A stretch of DNA of 12,261 bases, taken from contig CAUZSM010000047.1 of NCBI GenBank assembly GCA_963582685.1, positions 1 to 12,261 of the forward strand, written 5' to 3'. The stretch comes from CAUZSM01 sp963582685. Its GTDB lineage: Archaea > Thermoplasmatota > Poseidoniia > Poseidoniales > Thalassarchaeaceae. The notes under the pieces are model-generated. The model was not told where the DNA came from. It saw only the letters and a list, made by a program, of their open reading frames with translations, and did not search any database. The position numbers and the translations under genes were made by a program. Shown here in pieces: positions 5,727-12,261 of this stretch (within the stretch, counting starts at the first letter, position 1; each line of letters begins with the position of its first letter).

Positions 5727-6510
5727 TACTGGCCTTGCCGAGTGGCTGTACAGCATGCTTGAGGCGCACCCAGACCTTCGGACTTCACGCAGTGCAGAAG
5801 CGGAAGCGAAGCGGTTACCAAAAATGGCCAAGATGGTCATCCATGAGGATGGAATGCCAATTGGTTATGCCGAGTTGCGAAGAGTTGGTCGGGCGATTGA
5901 ACTGGCAACGGTAGTCGTTGACCCTGCCCACCGAGGCCGAGGCCATTGCCACACCCTTGTCCAAAGTGGCTGGGAACGATGGCGGCAAGACCCCATCCTA
6001 CACGGCCGTTCAGTCATGCCCGAAGTCGACCTCTCGAAGGTAATGTCTGGTGGAGGCGTGGAAGAAATCAACGTAGTCCGCGGACCTCTGATCTCGTTCA
6101 CCCGAGATGCTGCAATGGCGGCTGCATTGGTGGCCGGTGGGTTCGAACTTATCCCGAGAAGTAGGCGATGGTCTAGACTCTGGCTGTGGCGAAGCGATGT
6201 TGCCTCACTACCATTACGAATCCAACTCATGCTCGCAATAGACCGAATCCTCCGGACAATTGGCATGTTGTTTCGCAAACCATCCAAGTTAACCCACTAC
6301 GCCAAACACGCTCGTGACTATCGCCTGTTCATCCGCCATGTTGAGAGTGCAGAGGTGCCGCCGCCTCGCATCACATTACTGCGGCGCGAGAGCGAAAAAG
6401 CCGAGGGAGTCGCTGCAGATGTGGTCAAGCACTTTTCTGCTGCTGGATTCACCATGGCTCAAAATAATGATGAGGCGGGCGAGCATATCGCGTGGGATGA
6501 AGGAGAGTAA
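5716..6510 (+). CDS. GNAT family N-acetyltransferase with unknown C-terminal extension
   Basis: This 264-residue protein has an N-terminal GNAT domain (about 1-150). The strands PIGYAELRRV and ELATVVVDPAH (about 48-72) lead into the acetyl-CoA loop HRGRGHC (72-78; Arg73, Gly76), where Cys78 stands in the usual Gly/Ala position. A long segment (about 150-264) is not part of a standard GNAT. It is basic, with an amphipathic LMLAIDRILRTIGMLF stretch (about 176-191), and ends acidic. The start ATG 5716 is preceded by GGTGAG at 5705-5710; in-frame GTG 5710 and ATG 5713 are alternatives. It overlaps the upstream GNAT gene by about 11 bases in a different frame, so both are co-translated. It ends 0 nt from the 3' CCA of the opposing tRNA gene. 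Substrate unknown. Confidence 0.8.
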   Translation: MTTDTGLAEWLYSMLEAHPDLRTSRSAEAEAKRLPKMAKMVIHEDGMPIGYAELRRVGRAIELATVVVDPAHRGRGHCHTLVQSGWERWRQDPILHGRSVMPEVDLSKVMSGGGVEEINVVRGPLISFTRDAAMAAALVAGGFELIPRSRRWSRLWLWRSDVASLPLRIQLMLAIDRILRTIGMLFRKPSKLTHYAKHARDYRLFIRHVESAEVPPPRITLLRRESEKAEGVAADVVKHFSAAGFTMAQNNDEAGEHIAWDEGE

Positions 6511-6587
6511 TGGAGCACAGGAGGGGATTTGAACCCCTGTAAAATGGATTTGCAGTCCATCGCGTAACCGGGCTTTGCTACCTGTGC
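6511..6587 (-). tRNA. tRNA-Cys (anticodon GCA)
   Basis: On the minus strand this folds as a complete tRNA. The 7-bp acceptor stem is perfect (GCACAGG with CCTGTGC). The anticodon stem ATGGA/TCCAT has loop CTGCAAA and anticodon GCA (plus-strand 6551-6553). The T-arm AGGGG-TTCAAAT-CCCCT is perfect. The discriminator is U73, a cysteine identity element, and CCA is encoded (6513-6511). The D-stem is short and imperfect. No intron is present. The gene lies 60 nt after the enolase stop on the same strand, so it may be transcribed from its own promoter in that gap or by read-through from enolase. Confidence 0.97.
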
Positions 6588-6647
6588 ATCCGGGAAATGT
6601 GCCACGAGCATGACCTATTTCAAAGCGACCGGAACGAGCACGGCGTA

Positions 6648-7901
6648 TCAGAACATCTGGGTGTATTCGTCGCACTCCTCGGCGATTCGCAGTAATTGGT
6701 TATACTTCGAAGTGCGATCGCTTCTAGCCGGTGCACCGGTCTTGATTTGTCCGGCCCGAGTGCCAACAGCAAGGTCTGCAATCGTGTCATCACTGGTCTC
6801 TCCAGACCGGTGTGAGATGACTGTGCCATACGAGTGCTCCTTGGCCATCTCAATACATTCCAGCGTTTCTGTCACAGTTCCTATCTGGTTCGGTTTGATG
6901 AGAATGGCATTGGCCGCCCCCATCTCAATGCCGTCAGCAAGGCGGCCTACGTTGGTGACGAATAGGTCATCTCCGACCAATTGAACTCTGCCACCATCAC
7001 GCTTGTTGAAAGCGACCCAGGAATCCCAATCATCCTCGCCAAAGGCGTCCTCTATCGATACTATTGGGTATTCATCAAGCCAACCGGAGTACAATGCACC
7101 CAACTCTTCACCGTCGAGCACTTGTCCATCGATGTGGTATCCGTCCGCCTCATGGAATTCGGCAGCTGCCACGTCGAGGGCAATTGACATCTGCTCTCCC
7201 GGCGAATAGCCAGCACGCTCGATGGCCTGCACCAACAACGCGAGTCCTTCCTCGTTCTTCGGCAGGTTGGGGGTAAATCCACCCTCATCACCTACTCCAC
7301 CGAGCAATCCACGCTCTTTCAGCAACGACTTGAGGGAATGGTAGGTCTCAACGCCTGCTCGCAGCGCTTCAGGAAAATGGTCGAATCCATGAGGTACAAC
7401 CATGAACTCCTGCACATCGACGTTGCTCTCAGCGTGCGCTCCGCCGTTGAGGATATTCATCAGCGGTACTGGAAGGCAACCACCAGACAAGCCCCCAACA
7501 TAGCGCCAAAGTGGCAGTTGGTGGGAGTTCGCACCGGCGTGTAGACAGGCAAGTGAGGCCCCAAGCATTGCGTTGGCGCCGATATTCGCCTTGTTGTGTG
7601 AATCATCTAACCCAAGTAGAATCTCATCAATAACCCGCTGGTCATCAACAGGCATTCCGACTAGCGCGTCCTGGATTTGAACGAGAACGTTCTCAACCGC
7701 CGTATCGACACCTTTGCCCATCCAGCGATTCATATCGGCATCGCGCAGTTCCACTACCTCGTGTGAACCAGTGCTCGCTCCGCTAGGAACGGCAGCTCTG
7801 CCTGCGAGCATCCCGCCGACATAGCAATCCACCTCGACGGTAGGATTCCCCCGTGAGTCGAGAATCATTCTCGAAGCCAAGCCGGTGATGAAGTTGGACA
7901 T
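6648..7901 (-). CDS. eno: Enolase (phosphopyruvate hydratase)
   Basis: A full-length enolase of 417 residues that interconverts 2-phosphoglycerate and phosphoenolpyruvate in glycolysis and gluconeogenesis, in the cytoplasm. The start MSNFITGLASRMILDSRGNP at ATG 7901 has GAGGGG 5 nt upstream; an in-frame upstream extension to 7988 lacks family similarity. Family landmarks are all present: the SGASTG loop (40-45), NGGAHA (152-157), Glu165, Glu206 in GDEGGFTPN, magnesium ligands Asp243, Glu284 and Asp311, catalytic Lys336 in ILIKPNQIGT, and HRSGE (364-368). The C-terminal signature GQIKTGAPARSDRTSKYNQL is also present; Ala392 and Asp395 replace the commoner Cys and Glu. The gene is divergent from the Lrp/AsnC regulator and upstream of tRNA-Cys. 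Confidence 0.98.
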   Translation of the reverse strand: MSNFITGLASRMILDSRGNPTVEVDCYVGGMLAGRAAVPSGASTGSHEVVELRDADMNRWMGKGVDTAVENVLVQIQDALVGMPVDDQRVIDEILLGLDDSHNKANIGANAMLGASLACLHAGANSHQLPLWRYVGGLSGGCLPVPLMNILNGGAHAESNVDVQEFMVVPHGFDHFPEALRAGVETYHSLKSLLKERGLLGGVGDEGGFTPNLPKNEEGLALLVQAIERAGYSPGEQMSIALDVAAAEFHEADGYHIDGQVLDGEELGALYSGWLDEYPIVSIEDAFGEDDWDSWVAFNKRDGGRVQLVGDDLFVTNVGRLADGIEMGAANAILIKPNQIGTVTETLECIEMAKEHSYGTVISHRSGETSDDTIADLAVGTRAGQIKTGAPARSDRTSKYNQLLRIAEECDEYTQMF

Positions 7902-8000
7902 CTGAGCCCCTCTACGTTGGCTGCGACCTGCAAGCCGCCTGTCAATGTAGCGGAACAAAAATTGGCTTGTATTACCAAATAAATGCACAATAATGATGAT

Positions 8001-8020
8001 TTATCTGTTCGGCCAGATAA
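8001..8020. promoter_or_regulatory. Palindrome in the eno / Lrp-like divergent region (candidate operator)
   Basis: TTATCTG (8001-8007) and CAGATAA (8014-8020) form a perfect 7-bp inverted repeat with a 6-nt spacer. The site lies 100 nt before the enolase start and 95 nt before the regulator start. Lrp/AsnC proteins often bind dyads in their own promoters, so autoregulation and control of enolase are plausible (inference). The A/T-rich flanks (about 7975-8025) may also hold the TATA boxes of both genes. Confidence 0.45.
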
Positions 8021-8114
8021 TAAGAATCCTTCCACTTTCGGGGGTATTCACCCGTAATAATGCTGACTTGGGGAAGGGGGAGGGTTGATAACCGGAAGTC
8101 GGGAGCGGCCGCTC

Positions 8115-8537
8115 ATGCCTTCCGTTGATGAGACAGACAGAGCAATTTTGACCGCCCTACGAAACAACAGCCGCCAGTCTTACGTAGACTTAGCTAAGGA
8201 AGTTGAAGTCTCAGAGCGAACCATCCGCACAAGGGTCCGTCGACTTGAGGAAGAGGGCATAATTCGTGGTTATACCATTCGAGAAACTGGCATTGGCCTC
8301 ACCGCTCTGGTTCGCATGAAGGTCGGCCCGGGGGCAGAAATTGGTACCCTTGCAGGAGAGTTTGCTGATTGGCCTGGTGTCGAGTGCATCTACGAAATTA
8401 GTGGAGATGCTGACCTTGTGGCTGTTGTACACGTCGATGATACTGTGACCCTACGACAACTGCTTGACAGAATGTGGCTGACGGCACCGGCCGAGATAGC
8501 CAGCACCACTACTGAGTTGGTTCTTGAGCAGTACTGA
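8115..8537 (+). CDS. Lrp/AsnC family transcriptional regulator
   Basis: This 140-residue regulator has the standard two-domain layout. An N-terminal winged helix-turn-helix (about 4-52) carries DETDRAILTALRNNSR and the recognition segment VSERTIRTRVRRLEEEGII. A RAM effector-binding domain (about 63-140) contains the GDADLVAVVHV strand. Such proteins assemble as dimers or octamers and respond to amino acids or related metabolites. The start ATG 8115 gives the family-typical N-terminus, and GGGAG lies 9 nt upstream; a TTG at 8085 in frame is less likely although a purine-rich run precedes it. The gene is divergent from enolase, with the palindrome between them. Its stop directly abuts the stop of the convergent redoxin gene. 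Confidence 0.95.
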   Translation: MPSVDETDRAILTALRNNSRQSYVDLAKEVEVSERTIRTRVRRLEEEGIIRGYTIRETGIGLTALVRMKVGPGAEIGTLAGEFADWPGVECIYEISGDADLVAVVHVDDTVTLRQLLDRMWLTAPAEIASTTTELVLEQY

Positions 8538-9080
8538 TTACTTCCACTTCACTGAACAGCCTATGCTATCGGTCCTTGTGACCTGTGGTGAAGACCCGGC
8601 CAACATGGCGTCAATGGCGTCAGACAGTTCTGCTGTAGATGCCATGCGCGGGTTCTGTGGGGAATCATCCAACCTGCCGCGATAGGTAACGGTGCCGTCC
8701 CCGGCTAGCAAGTAAAATTCCGGGGTGCGCTCAGCACCCCATGAAGATGCGACCTGTTGACTAGCGTCGTGCAAGTATGGGTAACTCATCGTGTCTGCAC
8801 GTTTGACCATGTGGCTCCAATCGTCGCTTTGGTACATCACTGGGTCATTTGAATTGATACCGACGAATCCAAGCCCTGCCGCACGGGCTTTAGCAGCCAT
8901 TTGCTCTATTCTTGCTTCACTACCTACAACATACGGACAGTGATTACAGGTGAACATCACCACAGCACCGACGTCGGTCAGCACATCTGACAAGGCAAGG
9001 TCACTACCGCCTACAGACTGGTTGGCATTGGGTAATTCAAATGACTGCGCCGCTTCTCCGGGCTCAAGTCCTCGGCTCAT
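8538..9080 (-). CDS. Thioredoxin-like / AhpC-TSA family redoxin
   Basis: This 180-residue protein is of the redoxin type often annotated as thioredoxin family protein. The strand AVVMFTCNHCPYV carries the redox pair Cys45-Asn-His-Cys48. A GFVGINSND strand and the cis-proline region RTPEFYLL follow, and the protein ends in IGCSVKWK, which is highly characteristic of this subgroup. No signal peptide is seen, so it is cytosolic. It likely reduces peroxides or protein disulfides. The start ATG 9080 is chosen from family similarity (SRGLEPGEAAQSFELPNA); no clear ribosome binding site precedes it, and a longer frame to 9170 would overlap the TPR gene. It follows the TPR gene by 37 nt on the same strand and may be co-transcribed. 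Confidence 0.9.
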   Translation of the reverse strand: MSRGLEPGEAAQSFELPNANQSVGGSDLALSDVLTDVGAVVMFTCNHCPYVVGSEARIEQMAAKARAAGLGFVGINSNDPVMYQSDDWSHMVKRADTMSYPYLHDASQQVASSWGAERTPEFYLLAGDGTVTYRGRLDDSPQNPRMASTAELSDAIDAMLAGSSPQVTRTDSIGCSVKWK

Positions 9081-9117
9081 GCATCGGTAAGAGCGGGGGG
9101 GTGGCTTCAATCTTGGC

Positions 9118-11532
9118 TCAGAACTCTCCGAAGCTGAATTCGAGGCCTTCGTCTTTCTCCTCGTCTTCATTTTCTTCCTGTTCGGATTTCTCTACAGGCA
9201 CCTCTGCCTCGCTGCTACCATCGACCTTCAGCATCAGAACGGTATTGTCCTCGCCGGCGATTATTGCGCTGGTCGCTTCTTCCAGGCGGCGGCGGGCAAG
9301 TTTGCTATCTGCTGAAATGTTGAGGACTCCCCTCCATGCTTTCTCCGCTTTGTCCCAATCCTCTCTGCCATGATGAATGGCGGCAATTCTCAGCAATGAG
9401 TTGAGGTGGGCGGCATCGGTCCTGACCGCTGTTTCAAAGTCAGTAAGTGCGCTGTCAATATTCTCAAAGGCAAGGTAAAGCAAGCCGCGCTGATACCATC
9501 CTTCCGAATGACTGGGGTCAAGCTTAATCGCCTCATTGAGCGGCCCTTCTGCCTCTGACATGCGTTCCTGTGCAATCATGCAACCACCCATGCAAGTGAG
9601 GGCTTGTGGGTGGGCTCCATTCTTATCAAGAATTTCACGGAAGCATTTCTCGGCCTCTTGCCATTCTCCAAGTGACATCAGAATCTCACCTCTACGAAGT
9701 CTCGCTAGGTCAAGTTCTGGGTGGTCAGACAATAGCACATTGGTGTCGTCAAGGGCTTCGTCGTGACGCTCGAGTAACATCCTTGCTGTAGCGCGATTCA
9801 ATCGCGCCCGAACATGGCCGGGGTCGCTGAGGAGGATGTCATCAAATTGTTTGCACGCTTCGTCGAGCAAGCCTCGACGTGCGTTGACTACACCCTTCAC
9901 GTAAGCGATTACAGGGTTGTCGCGCTCGCGTACGTCTGCTTCGCTGATTAGTCGTGAAGCGGCCTCTACGTCACCACCGTCGAGCGCAAGTAGTGCTTCC
10001 TCCGCTGAAATCAATGGTTCGTCTGGAATCAAGCGCCGCGCACGAGCGAGCGATATCTGCGCCTCGGAAAGTTCCCCTTGCATCCTTTGGATGCGCGCGG
10101 TGCCAAGCCATGCTACTCCATTCTCACGATCAATTCCCAATGCTGCCTCGAAGGCGAGTGAAGCCTCTGAAAGCAAGGCACGGTCCTTCTCACCAGTACC
10201 GTCTCGGCAACGGTCCGCCTCCGCTAGAATCAGTCTACCCTTCTGAATGTACATCTCAGGTGAATTCCATGCTGCTGCGGGCGCTGCGTCCAGCAATGCG
10301 AATGCTTCTGCTGTTGCGCCTCCCTGATGCAGGTTCAAAGCGAGGCTGGCCCGAATGGTTGGGTTATCTGGTGACTTTTCCAATGCCTGCCGGAGAGCAT
10401 CGAGCGCGTCGTCATCTCTACCGGCTTTTTGCAGTAGTTCCACCTTCAACATTTGAAGTGGCTCGCCAAGAGCGACGGCGTGAATGCAAGCCTTCAACGC
10501 ATCATCATGGGAATTGATGTCACGTTCTAGAATCCGAGCCCTTGCGGCCCATGCCCCTCCACATTGCCTGTCTAACGCCAATGCTTCGTCAGCCGCAGCC
10601 AGCCCTTTTCCCGGCTCATCCCTCTCAAAATGAAGGTTCGCCTTGCGAACCCAATCAGTAATGGTTGGTGAATCGCTGAGTGCCTGCTCAACTGCCTCTA
10701 GTGCGCCATCAATATCTCCTGAGCGCTCGGCAAGACCTGCTAGCATACTCTTGTCCTCGGCGGTCTCGACCCCCATTGCCTCAAGGCGCCGTAGGTCCTT
10801 TTCTGCCTCAGGATCACCGAGCCTACTCAGCAGTCGTGCATGGTCGCGCAGTAGTTCTTCGTCGTCTGGACGGATTTCTAGTAGATTCTCAATATGTGCA
10901 CGTAGTGCTACCTCGTCGCCAGCATCGCGGGCCAACAATGCAAGGCTGGCGAGGGTGACCGCCTGCTTAGGAGCAATGCGGGCCGCCTCGTCATAGCATG
11001 ATTTGGCCCAATTCCTCTCACCAATGATGAATGCAAGTTCACCCATGCGTCGGCATTCTAATTCTGACAATCCAAGTTCAGGTGTTGAAAGTCCAACCCC
11101 ATCAAAGGTACCCTTCACCCTCTCTACAAGTGCAAGCAACCCTACATCAGCAGATTCGGGTGCAGTGATATCTCCTTCTCCATCTCTACCCGCAAGCAAT
11201 GAGCGGACACAGGATAGGGTCCCCGCAGCGGCGACCCTTACATCTCCGGCTTCACCATCCCCTAGTAGAGCCGAGTCTAGCCTGTCGAGCGTTCGATGGG
11301 CTTCTACTATTCCCGCCATCCCCGGGTGTGCTCGTTGTAGCGCTTCTGCGCTCTCAGCAAAGTCAGCGCATCTTACCGTGAGAGAGGTCAGAGCCGAGGT
11401 TGTCTGAGCGTGGTTAGCTTCCGATTCTTCCCGCATTTGACGCAGACCTATTTCGGTCTGAATCAACCACCAAATTACTGCGCCTGTGGCCGCTGAAAAG
11501 AATAGCGTTAGGCTGATTGAGATTGGGTCCAT
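9118..11532 (-). CDS. Membrane-anchored tetratricopeptide repeat protein
   Basis: This 804-residue protein has one N-terminal membrane segment (about 5-24, ISISLTLFFSAATGAVIWWL) without a lysine-arginine start, then a short charged helix. A helical region follows (about 45-160), then a long array of 34-residue TPR motifs (about 165-770). Good examples are the last ones, with W-x-x-G and A-x-x-x-F/A-x-x-A-x-x-x-x-P patterns, such as SEGWYQRGLLYLAFENIDSA. The C-terminus is a strongly acidic tail ending in Phe-Gly-Glu-Phe. TPR arrays are protein-binding scaffolds; topology places the repeats in one compartment next to the membrane. The start ATG 11532 is chosen because the membrane segment directly follows; the longer frame to 11631 crosses strong hairpins. 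Its function is otherwise unknown. Confidence 0.88.
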   Translation of the reverse strand: MDPISISLTLFFSAATGAVIWWLIQTEIGLRQMREESEANHAQTTSALTSLTVRCADFAESAEALQRAHPGMAGIVEAHRTLDRLDSALLGDGEAGDVRVAAAGTLSCVRSLLAGRDGEGDITAPESADVGLLALVERVKGTFDGVGLSTPELGLSELECRRMGELAFIIGERNWAKSCYDEAARIAPKQAVTLASLALLARDAGDEVALRAHIENLLEIRPDDEELLRDHARLLSRLGDPEAEKDLRRLEAMGVETAEDKSMLAGLAERSGDIDGALEAVEQALSDSPTITDWVRKANLHFERDEPGKGLAAADEALALDRQCGGAWAARARILERDINSHDDALKACIHAVALGEPLQMLKVELLQKAGRDDDALDALRQALEKSPDNPTIRASLALNLHQGGATAEAFALLDAAPAAAWNSPEMYIQKGRLILAEADRCRDGTGEKDRALLSEASLAFEAALGIDRENGVAWLGTARIQRMQGELSEAQISLARARRLIPDEPLISAEEALLALDGGDVEAASRLISEADVRERDNPVIAYVKGVVNARRGLLDEACKQFDDILLSDPGHVRARLNRATARMLLERHDEALDDTNVLLSDHPELDLARLRRGEILMSLGEWQEAEKCFREILDKNGAHPQALTCMGGCMIAQERMSEAEGPLNEAIKLDPSHSEGWYQRGLLYLAFENIDSALTDFETAVRTDAAHLNSLLRIAAIHHGREDWDKAEKAWRGVLNISADSKLARRRLEEATSAIIAGEDNTVLMLKVDGSSEAEVPVEKSEQEENEDEEKDEGLEFSFGEF

Positions 11533-11568
11533 CGCCCCAAGGCGAATTAACAGCCTTTTGAGCGCATC

Positions 11569-11590
11569 GCCGCCCGTTAGGGCGGGCGGC
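11569..11590. other. Strong GC hairpin upstream of the TPR gene
   Basis: GCCGCCCG (11569-11576) and CGGGCGGC (11583-11590) form a perfect 8-bp stem around the 6-nt loop TTAGGG. It lies about 37 nt upstream of the TPR start on the minus strand. Neither side is followed by a T-run. A smaller 4-bp hairpin (11533-11544) abuts the TPR start codon and contains its only GGGG, so the leader of this gene may be translationally restrained. Confidence 0.45.
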
Positions 11591-11620
11591 CTGTTTCGCA
11601 ACCCCTCTAAAATCGCCGTC

Positions 11621-11689
11621 GGGAGGCGCAAAGGCAGGATTTGTCAGCGGAGGTTGAATAGATACACACGCCTCCCCGGAGGGAGGCGC
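11621..11689 (+). promoter_or_regulatory. Ribosome-binding-site hairpin with alternative pairing
   Basis: CGCCTCCC (11669-11676) pairs perfectly with GGGAGGCG (11681-11688) across a CGGA loop. The right arm contains GGGAGG (11681-11686), the ribosome binding site of the gene starting at 11695 (8 nt spacing). The 9-base block GGGAGGCGC occurs twice, at 11621-11629 and 11681-11689, so the upstream copy could pair with CGCCTCCC instead and free the site. This has the form of a translational on/off switch, if the transcript starts upstream of 11621. Confidence 0.45.
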
Positions 11690-11694
11690 GGCTG

Positions 11695-12261
11695 ATGAGC
11701 GGGGGTGGAGAGGCGTTTGCAGAACGAGTCACCGAACTCCGACGCAGCGGATTTGATGTAACGGCTCCATCAGGTGATGATGCCAGTGAGGAAATGTTGC
11801 ACCTTGAGCGTAAAGCCCAACAAGGTAAGAAATTGAAACGGCGAATTGACGCGTTGCCTGACCGGTGGGCTGACCAACGGGGTGAATTTATTTCAAGATT
11901 GGCAGACCCGGCACAGGTCGATGCGGTACAGGCAGACCTCAATGGTTTACTGCGCCGTAACAGACCGTGGGTTCTCGCAGCAGAGAGAGCCTCATCCCAG
12001 TGGTCTGAAGAAGGTCGCTCAGTAGAATTAAGCCGGGTTCTAACAAGATTGGATGCCATTGACGAGGAGTTGGTTTTCGGTGCCACGCGACTGATTGGCT
12101 TGATTGAAGAAGTTGCTCCAATGCGGCAGATACTGCCTATTATCGTAGAGGTTGAAGAGCGGCAAAACCGTCGTACTACGGCACTATCTGGGATGGTTGA
12201 AATGCTTGAATCCAAAGGGTGGGATGTAGAAATTCTATCTGTGGGTGGACTACACTCTCGA
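11695..12261 (+). CDS. Partial helix-rich protein of unknown function (5' part)
   Basis: The reading frame opens at ATG 11695 with GGGAGG 8 nt upstream and stays open to the right edge (189 residues visible), so the gene is cut by the window. The visible part is hydrophilic, rich in Glu, Arg, Leu and Gln, and looks like long helices or coiled coil (about 35-170). There is no membrane segment or cysteine. A short motif recurs: Leu15-x3-Gly-Phe-Asp-Val (15-22) and Leu171-x3-Gly-Trp-Asp-Val (171-178), 156 residues apart. A second repeat unit may therefore begin at the right end. The gene is divergent from the TPR gene. I do not recognise the family. Confidence 0.75.
   Translation, partial: MSGGGEAFAERVTELRRSGFDVTAPSGDDASEEMLHLERKAQQGKKLKRRIDALPDRWADQRGEFISRLADPAQVDAVQADLNGLLRRNRPWVLAAERASSQWSEEGRSVELSRVLTRLDAIDEELVFGATRLIGLIEEVAPMRQILPIIVEVEERQNRRTTALSGMVEMLESKGWDVEILSVGGLHSR

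Noticed and set aside
7902..7988. N-terminal extension of enolase up to 7988
   Set aside because: The residues do not resemble enolase, while ATG 7901 has a GAGGGG site and starts at the family's normal N-terminus.
11577..11582. TTAGGG loop as telomere-like repeat
   Set aside because: A single copy inside a hairpin loop; no tandem repetition.
1..12261. Insertion sequences, integrases, phage genes or attachment sites
   Set aside because: No transposase, integrase or terminal repeats were seen; the tRNA gene shows no partial duplicate in the window.

Overview
The window reads as a chromosomal piece of a marine planktonic euryarchaeon, most likely Marine Group II (Candidatus Poseidoniales). 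This is inferred from gene content only: an archaeal-type enolase, a single-domain Lrp/AsnC regulator, an adenosylcobalamin-dependent ribonucleotide reductase, TATA-like promoter elements, and a ubiquitin-like protein / E1 / JAMM gene set. Several genes carry clear Shine-Dalgarno sites (GGAGG-type, about 7 nt before the start), which fixed many starts. Twelve complete protein genes, two partial ones at the window edges and one tRNA are supported. No stretch longer than 300 bases lacks a gene.

Left part (1-3011): the 3' two-thirds of nrdJ runs off the left edge. It is followed by a convergent unrecognised 243-residue gene, then a divergent promoter region with a hairpin and a dyad over a TATA-like box, then a YbjN-family gene.

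Middle (3023-4923, minus strand) is the most interesting part: a compact operon transcribed in the order ubiquitin-like protein (72 aa, ending in Gly-Gly-Ser-Gln), E1-like adenylating enzyme, JAMM/JAB protease-like protein, and an acidic 81-aa protein of unknown function. The last three genes overlap by 4 and 1 bases and are evidently translationally coupled. The ubl and E1 genes are separated by 160 nt, of which the 154 nt before the first possible E1 start codon are GC-rich and hold four consecutive potential hairpins. No E2 is visible. The expected logic (inference) is that the JAMM protein trims the Ser-Gln tail to expose Gly-Gly, the E1 adenylates it, and the Ubl is then conjugated to proteins or used as a sulfur carrier.

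Divergent from this operon is a pair of overlapping GNAT acetyltransferase genes (5133-6510), followed by a minus-strand tRNA-Cys(GCA) with encoded CCA. Next come enolase (minus strand) and, divergent from it, an Lrp/AsnC regulator with a 20-bp palindrome between them. A redoxin with a CxxC motif lies convergent to the regulator. A large membrane-anchored TPR protein (804 aa) lies upstream of the redoxin on the same strand.

Right edge: a partial, charged, helix-rich gene starts at 11695. Its ribosome binding site lies inside an 8-bp hairpin, and a second copy of the 9-base SD block upstream could pair with the same blocking strand. This looks like a translational switch and deserves a check.
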